A program made the position numbers and the translations under genes. DNA of 64,000 nucleotides, taken from the NCBI GenBank assembly GCA_965262305.1, contig CBDHEY010000002.1:310001-374000 (forward strand). Reading direction: 5' to 3'. A model generated the notes under the pieces. The model saw only the letters and a list, made by a program, of their open reading frames with translations. It did no database searches and was not told where the DNA came from. Source of the DNA: CBDHEY01 sp965262305 (GTDB lineage Bacteria; Pseudomonadota; Gammaproteobacteria; Pseudomonadales; Cellvibrionaceae). Below, piece by piece: positions 51,752 to 62,015 of this stretch (its first letter is position 1; each line of letters starts with the position of its first letter).

Positions 51752-53363
51752 CATAATAAGAAATTCTGGTGTTGCACTAGTTTGTTGTTTATCAATAATT
51801 GCGCACGCTCAATTTGATAGAACAAAAAGTGTCACTTCAGATGTTGGACTAGGAACTAAAAATACCAAAGAAATCCTACCTTTTGGTTCAGAGTTGTTTT
51901 CTGGCGAATTTGCAAAACAGAGTTTTTCTGGGTTTAACCCAAATTACACGCTCAATGTTGGAGATCAAATTGATTTTCAAACCTGGGGTGGTTACGAGTT
52001 AAATACTACTTTGACAGTAGATGCCCAAGGTAACGTGTTTATCCCTCAAGTGGGGCCAGTTAAGGTGATTGGTGTTCAGAATGCAAAACTGAATGAGCAC
52101 TTGCTTCAGCATATAAAAAAGGTCTTCAAAAATAATGTAAATACTTATGCTGCCCTTAAAACGGCTCAGCCGGTAAAAATTTATGTTACAGGTCAGGTAA
52201 ACAAGCCTGGACTTTATGCTGGCTTGAGCTCTGATTCTTTACTTTTTTATATTGATAACGCTGGGGGCATAAACCCTGATACAGGAAGCTATATTGACAT
52301 TAGAGTTAAACGTAATGACAAGGTTTTGCACAAGGTGAACCTTTACGATTTTCTGCTTGAGGGAAAAATTGCGCCGATGCAACTTACGGATGGCGATATT
52401 ATTCTTGTTGGTGAAAAGAAGAGTACCGTTGTTGTATTTGGGGCTTTAAAACGGGCCAGTACCGTTGAATTTGAAGAATCCTTAGATGCAAAACGATTAT
52501 TAAGATTGGTTAAACCCACTGCCCGAGCGAGCCATATGAGGGTGACTCATCTTAAAGATTCTGCGATTAAATCTGAATATATTAGCTTTGCTGATGTAAA
52601 TGGGTATCTACTCACAGCCGGAGATACTGTCGAATTGGTATCCGATAAACGTTTCCAGACCATCTCTGTCCGGATTCAAGGGGAGCATAGTGGCCTTAAA
52701 GAGCTTATTCTTCCTTATGGAGCATCTCTGGATCAAGTTGTTGATCAAATTGAGTTTAATGAACTCTCTGATCGGTCTGGAATCCAGTTATTTCGTAAAA
52801 GTGTAAAACGTCGTCAAAAAGAAATGATAGAAACCTCTCTTAATTCGCTTGAAGAGACTATTCTCACCGCACGTTCAGGTACATTAGAAACGGCAAAGTT
52901 AAGAGCGACCGAATCTGAACAAATTTTGAAATGGATTGATAAAGCCCGAAATATCGAACCGAAGGGGCAGGTTATTTTAAGCGAAGATTCCCAGTACAAA
53001 AATATCTCGCTTGAAGATGGTGATGTGGTTCAGGTTCCTAAAAATACTGGCCTAGTGATTATTCATGGAGAGGTAAGGTTTCCTAGCGCTTTGAGTTTCA
53101 ATGAAAAAGCAACAATTGAAGATTACATTCGTATGACTGGGGGATATTCTCGCAGAGGTGGAATATCAAAAGTCCTTATCCTACATCCAAATGGTAGCTT
53201 TTCCGAATTGAGTAAACGCAAGGCTAAGAGGAAAAAGTTGTCTCCTAATGATGAGGTTATTGTACTGCCAAAAGTGGACTCTAAGTCGATGCAGATTGTA
53301 AAGGATATATCTCAAGTAATATATCAGATAGCTTTAAGTGCAAGAGCATTTGTATCAATTTAA
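51744..53363 (+). CDS. kpsD: Capsule export outer-membrane channel protein (KpsD-like, OPX)
   Basis: A 539-residue exported outer-membrane polysaccharide export (OPX) protein. A signal peptide (about 1-22) is followed by the polysaccharide-export domain (YTLNVGDQIDFQTWGGYE, then VDAQGNVFIPQVGPVKVIG), and SLBB-type domains including KIYVTGQVNKPGLYAG and VVIFGEVRFPSAL-like (VIIHGEVRFPSALSF). It extends to about 540 residues like KpsD. ATG 51744 is chosen for AAGGAG at 7 nt. It overlaps the KpsE-like gene by 8 nt; a 141-nt gap separates it from the transferases. Confidence 0.9.
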   Translation: MLNIIRNSGVALVCCLSIIAHAQFDRTKSVTSDVGLGTKNTKEILPFGSELFSGEFAKQSFSGFNPNYTLNVGDQIDFQTWGGYELNTTLTVDAQGNVFIPQVGPVKVIGVQNAKLNEHLLQHIKKVFKNNVNTYAALKTAQPVKIYVTGQVNKPGLYAGLSSDSLLFYIDNAGGINPDTGSYIDIRVKRNDKVLHKVNLYDFLLEGKIAPMQLTDGDIILVGEKKSTVVVFGALKRASTVEFEESLDAKRLLRLVKPTARASHMRVTHLKDSAIKSEYISFADVNGYLLTAGDTVELVSDKRFQTISVRIQGEHSGLKELILPYGASLDQVVDQIEFNELSDRSGIQLFRKSVKRRQKEMIETSLNSLEETILTARSGTLETAKLRATESEQILKWIDKARNIEPKGQVILSEDSQYKNISLEDGDVVQVPKNTGLVIIHGEVRFPSALSFNEKATIEDYIRMTGGYSRRGGISKVLILHPNGSFSELSKRKAKRKKLSPNDEVIVLPKVDSKSMQIVKDISQVIYQIALSARAFVSI

Positions 53364-53504
53364 CAATCTGATTTTAAGTCCTTAATCCTAGGGACCCACC
53401 GTATTAATACTGGGCAACTACTGGTGCTTAGATTGCTCCTAAAAAGCAAGTTAAGTTAAAGGTGGTTTAAGTGATTTATTATAAATTTTAACGCTACCCA
53501 ATTT

Positions 53505-56363
53505 ATGACAAACGACAATATACAAGCATCAAATGACGAAACATTATTGGATCGGATCGAAAAAGATTCTTTCGTTGGTCATTTGGATTCGTATGATGGG
53601 AGCAGGTTGCGGGGATGGGCTGCAAATCTTGAATCGTCTAAAGCTTGTGTTCTAGATGTTTTTGTTAATGGAGAGGCATACAGGAAGGTTGAAGCGAATG
53701 AGTTTAGAGCTGATTTATCAGTTGTAGGTGTGAGGGGCGGACATGTTAGTTTCGATATGGCTTTGCCAATTGCACCCCTAATAAAAAAATATGGCTATGG
53801 ATTTCTGATACAGGTTCGTTATGCGACGACAAAACTAGACTTAGTTGGCTCTCCTATAATGGTTCAACGGCCTCAGCTGGCGTCAGAAATTCAAGTATTG
53901 AATTCAAATATTGTGGAAGGTTGGGTGTTTGATGCGAATAATCCCGCAGCACAACTCCAGGTTCAGGTTTGGGTTGATGGAGCTTGCGTTGCGACGGTAT
54001 TTGCTAACGAGGAGTGTGTTGCATTAAAAAATAGAAAAGAAGGAAATATATTTCATGGATATAAAATATATATTAATGAATTTACTAATGGGAAAGAAAG
54101 TATTGAGTTAGAGCTTAAAGTAGATTTAATTGAAACGCACACTATCCAAGAGAGAACTCTAATTCCTTCTTCGTTGGGTTGTCTTTTAGCACTAGAAAAA
54201 CTTCAAAATTTAGTGCGTGAATCCGAATTATTAACCGATCAAGATTTAAATACATTAGGAAAAATACTTCCGAGTGCTATCCAGTCAATTAGGCAAGATC
54301 AATTTAGGCTTTCTTCCCATGAGATTTTAGCGGCACCTTCTCTAGAGGATGATATAAGAGTAGCAGTTGTAATACCCGTTTATCGAGATGTGGAATTAAC
54401 AAAGCATTGTATAAGTAGTGTTTTAGAGAGCCGTAACCATTTAACTTTTCGTGTTCTCGTTATTAATGATTCTAGTCCTGAACTTGAAATGCAGGCAATG
54501 CTGGATGAATTTCGTTCTAAAGGACTTATTGAATTATTTATAAACAGAAAAAACCTAGGTTTTGTAAAAACTGCTAACAAGGCCATGGAGTTGGCAGGGT
54601 GCGATGATATTGTTTTATTAAACTCAGATACAAGAGTTGGAGAAGGTTGGTTAGATGCTCTAAAGAGCGTGGCTTATGAAGAAAAGATGATTGGCACAGT
54701 TACGCCATTATCAAATAACGCGACGATTTTTAGTTTTCCTCAATCTGATTCTAATAATCGTACTTTGAGCCAAGTGGAATTTAATCATCTGATTCAAGCT
54801 TGTAAACTAAATCAAACGAGTAGTATTTCAGTTCCTACCGCACATGGTTTTTGTATGTACATTAAACGTAGTTTAATGGACGAGATAGGTTTTTTCGATG
54901 CCAATCTTTGGGGAGATGGTTATGGAGAAGAAAACGATTTTTCCGTGAAAGCTCTGGCACTAGGTTGGAAAAATGTGGCAACCAATAAAACATTTGTGAT
55001 GCACTACGGATCTGTCTCATTTAAAGATAGCGCAATTAGGTTACAACAAGATAATATTCAGACGTTACTAAATCTCTATCCTGATTATTCTGAACGTGTT
55101 ACAAAGTTTATTGAAGCTGACAGCTTGAGGAGTTTAAGGCTTGAGCTATTTGAGAATGCTGTGCTCAATCATTGTCGCTCCAAAGGTAACCTTAGAAGAA
55201 TTTTATTTGTTAACCACGGTGTAGGTGGCGGTACACTAGTTGCCGCAAATAACCTTGCAAAACAACTAGTAAGTGAGGGAGTTGAAGTTATATTTCTTTA
55301 TCCTAATAGCTTTTCTAACTGGCGATTGGAGTTTTATGAGAGTGCTTATTTTGGCGAATATGTTGTATCAGAAGATTATGATCGCGTCATTAATTTTCTC
55401 AAAAAGCTGAATGTTTTTCATATCCACTATCATCACGTTCTTCAATTTTCAGAGGTTATATGGGAGTTACCCAAACGACTAGGTTGCGAATTTGATGTCT
55501 CAATTCATGATTTTTATTTTATCTGCCCTCGAATAACTTTATCGGATACTGTTGGTCGTTATTGCGGAGAGCCTGAAATCTCTGATTGTAATAGTTGTAT
55601 ATCGAAAAACGGAGTAAGCGAGGGAATATCCTCTGGTACAGAAGTTATCGATATTATGAAATGGCGAAGTGATTCGAAGACTCGTTTATCTCAAGCAAGA
55701 AAGGTGTTCACTCCTTCTAAATATGTGTTTAATAAAGTAAAAAAATATTTTGGCTTGAATAATGTTTCATTAAACATTCATATTGACGATTCGAAGTATT
55801 CGAAAGTGTCGAGAAAAAATCGCGGAGAATATTTACATATTGGTGTTCTTGGCGCTATCTCGGAAATCAAGGGTTTGATGTGGGTTAAAAAACTCGCTTC
55901 CTATATTGATGAAAATAATTTGCCTGCTAAGGTAATTATTATCGGTTATACCTCAAATGATTCGATACTTGTCGAGCATAGTTGTGTTGAAATAAGTGGG
56001 ATGTATTCACGTGAGGATTTAGTCGAAAAAGTAGAGGAATATTCGATCGACGTATTTTTTATGTCGAGCACTGTTCCCGAGACCTATAGCTTTGTTTTGA
56101 CCGAAATTGTTCAAATGGGATTTCCTATTGTGGCTTTTAATATTGGTGCAGTGGCTGAGAGAGTGAAAGAAATGGGTTGTGGGAAATTAACACAGCTAGA
56201 TGCACCAGTTGAAGAAATTTATATAGCACTGCAAGATTGTACAGAGGATGTTGTAATTCCGGATAACAAAATTATAAAACAGTACGATTCACCGATTCTT
56301 GATTCGTATTACGGTTTAACCTCATCGCGTAAAAAGAAACTATGGCAACTAAGGCGAAAATAA
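53505..56363 (+). CDS. Multidomain glycosyltransferase (two GW modules, GT2, GT4-like)
   Basis: A 952-residue cytoplasmic polysaccharide synthase. Two beta-rich modules come first, at about 20-95 (FVGHLDSYDGSRLRGWAAN) and 125-205 (VEGWVFDANNP). A GT2 domain (about 285-500) has VVIPVYRD, NLGFVKTANKA and LLNSDTRVG. A GT4/GT1-like transferase (about 560-940) starts RRILFVNHGVGGG, with a Cys-rich insertion (CGEPEISDCNSC) and VPETYSFVLTEIVQMGFPIVAF near its end. The gene probably adds at least two sugars. It overlaps the next gene by 22 nt, so translation is coupled. ATG 53505 has no strong ribosome site. Confidence 0.85.
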   Translation: MTNDNIQASNDETLLDRIEKDSFVGHLDSYDGSRLRGWAANLESSKACVLDVFVNGEAYRKVEANEFRADLSVVGVRGGHVSFDMALPIAPLIKKYGYGFLIQVRYATTKLDLVGSPIMVQRPQLASEIQVLNSNIVEGWVFDANNPAAQLQVQVWVDGACVATVFANEECVALKNRKEGNIFHGYKIYINEFTNGKESIELELKVDLIETHTIQERTLIPSSLGCLLALEKLQNLVRESELLTDQDLNTLGKILPSAIQSIRQDQFRLSSHEILAAPSLEDDIRVAVVIPVYRDVELTKHCISSVLESRNHLTFRVLVINDSSPELEMQAMLDEFRSKGLIELFINRKNLGFVKTANKAMELAGCDDIVLLNSDTRVGEGWLDALKSVAYEEKMIGTVTPLSNNATIFSFPQSDSNNRTLSQVEFNHLIQACKLNQTSSISVPTAHGFCMYIKRSLMDEIGFFDANLWGDGYGEENDFSVKALALGWKNVATNKTFVMHYGSVSFKDSAIRLQQDNIQTLLNLYPDYSERVTKFIEADSLRSLRLELFENAVLNHCRSKGNLRRILFVNHGVGGGTLVAANNLAKQLVSEGVEVIFLYPNSFSNWRLEFYESAYFGEYVVSEDYDRVINFLKKLNVFHIHYHHVLQFSEVIWELPKRLGCEFDVSIHDFYFICPRITLSDTVGRYCGEPEISDCNSCISKNGVSEGISSGTEVIDIMKWRSDSKTRLSQARKVFTPSKYVFNKVKKYFGLNNVSLNIHIDDSKYSKVSRKNRGEYLHIGVLGAISEIKGLMWVKKLASYIDENNLPAKVIIIGYTSNDSILVEHSCVEISGMYSREDLVEKVEEYSIDVFFMSSTVPETYSFVLTEIVQMGFPIVAFNIGAVAERVKEMGCGKLTQLDAPVEEIYIALQDCTEDVVIPDNKIIKQYDSPILDSYYGLTSSRKKKLWQLRRK

Positions 56364-59300
56364 CAAATATTAAAACAAAGCTGGATGCTGCACAAACATC
56401 GAAAAATGCTCATGGATATATTGACCACCTATCTGGCCTTTGGGTAATAGGCTGGTTGGCGCATGATAAAGAAAAAGGTCTGGAGGATCCGGTCTACAAT
56501 GACTGTGAACTTCATGTAAATGGAGAATTAGTTTTAAAGTTCTCTGCTATTGAGAAACGACAAGATTTAGAAAATCTTCTAGAGTATCGACATGGGCGTG
56601 CCTTTAATCTTCAATTTCCCGCTCAGAAACTAGCTAAGACTTTGATTGGTGCGCAAAACATCGAAATAAGTATTTTTACCCATGGGGAAAATATTGGGTA
56701 TTCAAAGGTTGTTCCTATCGATGATTACTATCGTGGTTTATTTGACTCTTTGTCGAACGAAGTCAATAGTTATTTGTCCTACTTGCCTCTTTTTACAAAG
56801 GAAAGCTTACAATATTTAAGTGAGTGGCAAGTTGCCTATTTGCTTGATGTGTTAATGAAAACACGTTTGGCGAAAGTGAAAATGGATATTTTTTCTGAGC
56901 TTTGTGTTCGCTTGAGTTGTAAGAATGATGAAGAAGGGTTCTTAAGAGACTTAATATTGTCTTTGTGTTACCAGGATGATTTCCTTTCTATCTTTTTTTC
57001 CGTAATTGGGGATAAGGTGGCATCGCATAGTATTTACGATATTGTACATGCGGTTCTGGCGACCAAATCTCACATGTTTGTAAATGAGCTGATTGAGAAG
57101 AGTATCAAGGATGATAAAAGCAAAACAGAACTAAAAAAACTATATGTTGAGCAGGATAATAAAAAATACGATTTTATTGAAAATTTTCCAAAGGAAATTT
57201 TATCTGGTGTTAGCTTATGGGATGAGTTAAACGAAGCAGATCAAAGAGAATATTGGCCTCTTCTAGCCGGCACCTTGCAATTTACGAATCGTTATGACGA
57301 TTTAAAGTATTTGAATTTCAAACTTTCATGGTTTGTTGGTCCTGGAGTCATTACACAAGAATTTGACGAGCTAGTTCGTCAGGCAATGGACTCTCCGGAA
57401 AATTCCTGGTTTGCTTTGTCCTTTGTGGTTTATTCTCTTGTGTCGGGACACGAAGATAGTTTGATTTCTGATTTGGTTAAACGCTACGCATGGAAAAGTT
57501 GGCATATTAGTTATTTCGACACAGATACTTTTTGTGAAATCATCAACCGACTTATTAAAAAAGGGGATGATCTCGATCCTTTAGTCTATGAGGATATATG
57601 CATTGCTCTTGACAATGTAATACGGTTCAAGGCAGAAAAGAAACCTATGCAACTCGGTAGGAAGTCTTTTATCGAAACAACGGCAGATGTTATTAATTTG
57701 GGTATACAGAGGCATTTTGACTCTTTTTATAAAGTCGAAAAATGCGTAAGGAATGTGTACGCTCTTAACGATATATTTTGCAATAGACTAGACATTAGTT
57801 CATTAAAGTATTTTGATTATAATTTTTATGTCTGGCTGAACAATTTTTATGAAAAATCAACGTTTATTAGAAACTTCTTTATCAGTTTTGATTACACCAA
57901 GAACTACTCCGACGTTGAATTATCTAAAGTAATCTATGCGCTATTCGAATTAGAAAAAGATCTAGATATAGAGGATATTCCAAGGTATTTTCTTTTTGTT
58001 TCTCGATATTGCCAGCTTTTTGAGCGCAGAAGTCTTTATCCTTTACTCAAGACGTTTCACCTAAAACTTGATGATAATCATTCTGCGCTTTTGTTAGAGA
58101 ATAATCTTCAAGAAGCTGAACGATTGATCAAAGTCATTACAGAATCGGGCGAGAATCAAAAGCGCGATGATACCTATTGGTTTGAACTCGCTTTAGATTC
58201 TAGATTAGACGTGAGCTTGGAAAAAAATAAGATATTTATAGACGAGTTAACAACGTTTATTGCGAGAGCAAGTAAAGCAAATATTTTTATTAATCAAGAT
58301 TTAATTCATCTAGCTATAAGTGAAATGATTTGGCGCCTGTTGAAATCTGGCAGCGTAGAATTTGGTAACCCTCTTGCAGAAATGAGCATTAGGGAATCTG
58401 GTGGCGACGCATATATAGTTTTAAAACTTGTTGCAGTCACACTTTCCTTTTCTCAGAAGGAAGATGAATCATTATCGTTAGTTGACGAAATAATAAAAGA
58501 GGCTGGAGACGCATCTCAGTTAATGAGGGTCCTTGACGGTTTAGGGCTCGCTATTAGTCGATTGGCAGAAGATATCGCTGAAGGGAATGTTTTTGAGCTA
58601 ATAAAACAGCGCTTTGTCTTTCCGTATTTATGTGTATTCATATATAGCTGCAACAAATACGAAAATTCTCGTCACAAAATTCTCCGAGATACGTGGGTCA
58701 AAGATCTTGATGCTTTAGGAATCGATTATAAGGTGGTTGTTGGGAGTGCAGAATATTCGCATATTGACGGGGATATGATGCGATTAGCAGTGGAGGATAC
58801 TTATGAAGCTTTACCTGCTAAATCGGTGGAAATGTTTTCTTTTGCTTATAGATCCTTGATGCACCAGTATTTTTATAAGATCGACGACGACTGCATATTG
58901 AATGTCAAAGCCATGTTTTCGGACCCTGCCTTCTTAAATCACGCATATTTTGGCCGGACTGTTAATCGCCCGTTAGGGGGTATCGATCGTAGCTGGCATC
59001 ATGAAAAATCATCCTCAACAGAGGCGAGAGAAGCACTCGATCTTAGTCCAGAGATGTCTCATTATTGTGAAGGGAGTACTGGATATATTCTCAATCGTTA
59101 TGCGGTTGAAAGACTAATGGAAGTTGCAAATGCTCCAGCTAATGTGCAGCTAATTTGTTCTTCTTACTTCGAGGATAAAATGATTGGTGATCTGTTAGCG
59201 GCAGCAGATATTCGTGGAGTAAATAATGGCTATAATTGTGTCATTCGACGTCGTGTTGCCGCAGGAAGAGATGTGCAAATTTGGAAATACGGGATGCTTC

Positions 59301-60403
59301 CAAACCGTAAAACCAATGTGAAGGTTGTACATACGGAAAGCGACGTCTTTAGAGAATCTTATTACGGTAATTTTGATCGAAAAACAGCATCGTTACCAAA
59401 GTTGATCTATCGTGACCCGTGCATAAACATGGAGCCTGAATTTATTTCTGATACTGAGCAGAAGCCTCTATTAGAGATAATTAGTATCGATAAAGAAGCG
59501 ATAAAAAAAGCTGAGGTTCTTGCAATTATCGTTTGTAAGGATGAGCAGCTTTTTCTCCCTGGACTACTTGAACATCATAGATCACTCGGTGTCGATCATT
59601 TTCTTTTTGTCGATAACGCATCTTCAGATACCTCTATCAAATTTATGTCTGCGCAAGAAGATGTATCTGTTTTTGTTGCAACTCAGGATTATAAGTTTTC
59701 CCGATTTGGTGTGAATTGGCAGGAGACTTTATTAGGTCACTATTGTTTAGGAAAGTGGGCACTTATTATAGATTCGGATGAATTGTTTGTTTTTGATGGC
59801 TTTGAATACAAGTCTATAAAGGATTTAGTTGGGCGTGCTAATGAGAAAGGAGCGGATGCTATTTTTTCTCCGATGATTGACTTCTACCCTAGATCGGATC
59901 TGTCCCAAGCGGATATTTGTAACGGCGATGTATTTTACAAAGTTTGTAATTATTTTGATTCGTTGGAATCAATGAATATTCTTGAAGATTCTCGATATGG
60001 GCCTTTTAGCAATTCGAAAATATATTCAGCTGGTTTGAGAGAGCGAATATTCGGCAGGTATAACCCTTTTCCCGAACCTAACTATCTAAATCAAAAATAC
60101 AACTTCATCAAGTATCGACCTGGTATGAAACTAATCGAAGGCCTTCATTTTATGAGTGGCTATCGTTTGTTTGATGTTCAGTGTGGTATTATGCATTTTA
60201 AATATCATTCGAAATTTCATGATAAGGTAAAGCGAGAGGTTAAAGCAGAACAGCATTGGAATGGCGCAAAGGAATATGTTCGTTATCTAAATCTCATCGA
60301 AGGCAATCCGAGCTTCACACTTTTTGATAAAAAGGTCTCAACGAAATACGCATCTAGCGAAGATCTCGTAAATACGGGATACATTTCTAAAATTAAGTGG
60401 TAA
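56342..60403 (+). CDS. Giant glycosyltransferase (GW module, helical middle, GT31-like and GT2/GT92-like)
   Basis: A 1353-residue protein. An N-terminal GW module (about 25-100: YIDHLSGLWVIGWLAHD) precedes a long, mainly helical middle (about 110-750) with no recognised domain. A beta-1,3-galactosyltransferase (GT31)-like domain follows (about 757-1010), with the metal-binding triple Asp in YKIDDDC (about 845-850) and an ISNRY-like CEGSTGYILNRYAV. A GT2/GT92-like domain closes the protein (about 1055-1353), with IVCKDEQLF, LFVDNASSD and IDSDELF. Such a fusion should add two sugars. It overlaps the previous gene by 22 nt. Confidence 0.82.
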   Translation: MATKAKITNIKTKLDAAQTSKNAHGYIDHLSGLWVIGWLAHDKEKGLEDPVYNDCELHVNGELVLKFSAIEKRQDLENLLEYRHGRAFNLQFPAQKLAKTLIGAQNIEISIFTHGENIGYSKVVPIDDYYRGLFDSLSNEVNSYLSYLPLFTKESLQYLSEWQVAYLLDVLMKTRLAKVKMDIFSELCVRLSCKNDEEGFLRDLILSLCYQDDFLSIFFSVIGDKVASHSIYDIVHAVLATKSHMFVNELIEKSIKDDKSKTELKKLYVEQDNKKYDFIENFPKEILSGVSLWDELNEADQREYWPLLAGTLQFTNRYDDLKYLNFKLSWFVGPGVITQEFDELVRQAMDSPENSWFALSFVVYSLVSGHEDSLISDLVKRYAWKSWHISYFDTDTFCEIINRLIKKGDDLDPLVYEDICIALDNVIRFKAEKKPMQLGRKSFIETTADVINLGIQRHFDSFYKVEKCVRNVYALNDIFCNRLDISSLKYFDYNFYVWLNNFYEKSTFIRNFFISFDYTKNYSDVELSKVIYALFELEKDLDIEDIPRYFLFVSRYCQLFERRSLYPLLKTFHLKLDDNHSALLLENNLQEAERLIKVITESGENQKRDDTYWFELALDSRLDVSLEKNKIFIDELTTFIARASKANIFINQDLIHLAISEMIWRLLKSGSVEFGNPLAEMSIRESGGDAYIVLKLVAVTLSFSQKEDESLSLVDEIIKEAGDASQLMRVLDGLGLAISRLAEDIAEGNVFELIKQRFVFPYLCVFIYSCNKYENSRHKILRDTWVKDLDALGIDYKVVVGSAEYSHIDGDMMRLAVEDTYEALPAKSVEMFSFAYRSLMHQYFYKIDDDCILNVKAMFSDPAFLNHAYFGRTVNRPLGGIDRSWHHEKSSSTEAREALDLSPEMSHYCEGSTGYILNRYAVERLMEVANAPANVQLICSSYFEDKMIGDLLAAADIRGVNNGYNCVIRRRVAAGRDVQIWKYGMLPNRKTNVKVVHTESDVFRESYYGNFDRKTASLPKLIYRDPCINMEPEFISDTEQKPLLEIISIDKEAIKKAEVLAIIVCKDEQLFLPGLLEHHRSLGVDHFLFVDNASSDTSIKFMSAQEDVSVFVATQDYKFSRFGVNWQETLLGHYCLGKWALIIDSDELFVFDGFEYKSIKDLVGRANEKGADAIFSPMIDFYPRSDLSQADICNGDVFYKVCNYFDSLESMNILEDSRYGPFSNSKIYSAGLRERIFGRYNPFPEPNYLNQKYNFIKYRPGMKLIEGLHFMSGYRLFDVQCGIMHFKYHSKFHDKVKREVKAEQHWNGAKEYVRYLNLIEGNPSFTLFDKKVSTKYASSEDLVNTGYISKIKW

Positions 60404-60433
60404 TCAGAATTTAACGTAGGTTCAAAAATATTT

Positions 60434-61489
60434 ATGCATGCTCCAATTATTATATGGACTTTTAGAAGAACAGGTGGAACTAACTTAGCCCAAGCGATTT
60501 TTAATGCATCAGAATATGATGATGTAGCACATGAGCCATTTAACTTAGATCGCAAATATGGACACGTTTTAGAAAGGTTCGCAGCTTCAAAAAATGTTGA
60601 TCAGTTGTTTACTGATTTAGATGAGGTAATGAAGAAGAAACCATTAATTAAGCATTGTATGGAGTTGTGTCCAAAAATATTTAATGCGGCATTAATGGAA
60701 GTAAGCATTAGATATGGTTATAAACATTTATTTTTATATCGAGAGCAATTTATAGATCGCTTGTTAAGTTTAAACTTCGCAGTGACTACAAATATTTGGG
60801 GGAAAGGCCAGAAAAAAAATGAGTTAGATCCGTCTATATTTAATACTCCCATAGATATTCCAAAGATGGTAACTCACGAAAAATACTGTCAAAAAGTGAT
60901 GCTCTATATCTATGATGCCTTAATCGAGCTAGAACAAAATCCATTGGCTATCAGTTTTGAAAACCTATATAAATCTGATTATGATTATTCGAAGATGCTA
61001 GTAGCTGATATTTTTGATGCTATGAATTTGAATAAAGAAGCACTCACAGAAGAATCGTTGCAAACTTTGCTAACTGGAGGATCGCAAGGAACAAATGACA
61101 AATATATGCAATTTCCAAATTCAAAGGAATTCGTTGACCAAATAAGCCAACTCCCTGCTTTTCGCTTGCATAAGTTCGAAAACAATCAGCTTAATTGTCA
61201 ATCGGAACTTGGAAGTAGATTGGTGCTATTTAATTTAAAACCGGCGGTTTTTCATAATAAGTATCACTTGGTTGGAACTCTAAGAATTGATCAAGGTAAA
61301 GAATACTATGTGGAATGGTTCGGTAATAAAGTCGATGTCATAAAAAATCTACCTTCAACGAAGTTGGCTGAAAACTTTCCAGAAGATGAAGCAGCAAAAA
61401 ATGCGAGGTTTGTTTCAAGGGCGACCAAGGTATCTGGCGGTGTTAATATCGTTATGGATTATAAAGTGGTTGCTAGACTAAGTTATTAG
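60434..61489 (+). CDS. Sulfotransferase-like protein with C-terminal beta domain
   Basis: A 351-residue protein with an N-terminal P-loop-like 5'-phosphosulfate-binding motif (FRRTGGTNLAQAIF, about 10-24), then LIKHCMELC and YKHLFLYREQFIDRLLS in the order of PAPS-dependent sulfotransferases such as Stf0 and NodH-type; the 3'-phosphate-binding segment is less clear. The C-terminal 100 residues (about 250-351) form a beta-rich region (RLVLFNLKPAVFHNKYHLVGTLRI). A sulfated or otherwise modified capsule is the natural inference. It follows the giant transferase by 30 nt. Confidence 0.65.
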   Translation: MHAPIIIWTFRRTGGTNLAQAIFNASEYDDVAHEPFNLDRKYGHVLERFAASKNVDQLFTDLDEVMKKKPLIKHCMELCPKIFNAALMEVSIRYGYKHLFLYREQFIDRLLSLNFAVTTNIWGKGQKKNELDPSIFNTPIDIPKMVTHEKYCQKVMLYIYDALIELEQNPLAISFENLYKSDYDYSKMLVADIFDAMNLNKEALTEESLQTLLTGGSQGTNDKYMQFPNSKEFVDQISQLPAFRLHKFENNQLNCQSELGSRLVLFNLKPAVFHNKYHLVGTLRIDQGKEYYVEWFGNKVDVIKNLPSTKLAENFPEDEAAKNARFVSRATKVSGGVNIVMDYKVVARLSY

Positions 61490-61521
61490 TATTAACTGGT
61501 TTTATAAAATGGAAAGAGTTT

Positions 61522-61962
61522 ATGTTTCGTATTTTAGCTGTGTTACATAGATGGATATTTTTTCGATTAAAGCTCAAGTTTGTTGATGTTAATGAATCAA
61601 ATTTTTTTGAAGAAGAGTTATTGAAACCTACTTTGCTGGTGAAAGATTTTGTTGCTAAAGCTGGCGAAAAAAATTATCAGTCTCAAAAAAAGATAGTGCC
61701 AAGAAAACTGAAAAACTACTGTCCTGACCTATGGGGTTTCTATATGTTAGAAGTTCAGCGAGATGCGAATGTTCAAGGCACAGGAAATCTAAGTATCAGT
61801 TTTAAAAATATATTCCATCATAATGCTGCAAACGATACTGGCGATGTTTGGTTGACTCTTCCTAGTAATAGGTTAAAAAAGAGGGTAATTAAGCTAGATT
61901 CATCACTCAAGATAAGTCAACTAAATGTAGCGGAGAAAATTTTTCCGCGTTTGACGATTTAA
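61522..61962 (+). CDS. Small protein of unknown function in capsule locus
   Basis: A 146-residue protein with a basic, hydrophobic N-terminus (RILAVLHRWIFFRLKLKF) but no proper signal peptide, and a beta-rich remainder. No family recognised. Its codon usage and position, between the sulfotransferase-like gene (32 nt) and the next glycosyltransferase (53 nt), support it as a real gene of the locus. It could be a fragment of a larger protein, but no frameshifted continuation is seen. Confidence 0.55.
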   Translation: MFRILAVLHRWIFFRLKLKFVDVNESNFFEEELLKPTLLVKDFVAKAGEKNYQSQKKIVPRKLKNYCPDLWGFYMLEVQRDANVQGTGNLSISFKNIFHHNAANDTGDVWLTLPSNRLKKRVIKLDSSLKISQLNVAEKIFPRLTI

Positions 61963-62015
61963 ATGGAATTGAAATTACTTTAGTTAAGATAAGTGAACGT
62001 TTTGCTAAGAGCAGA

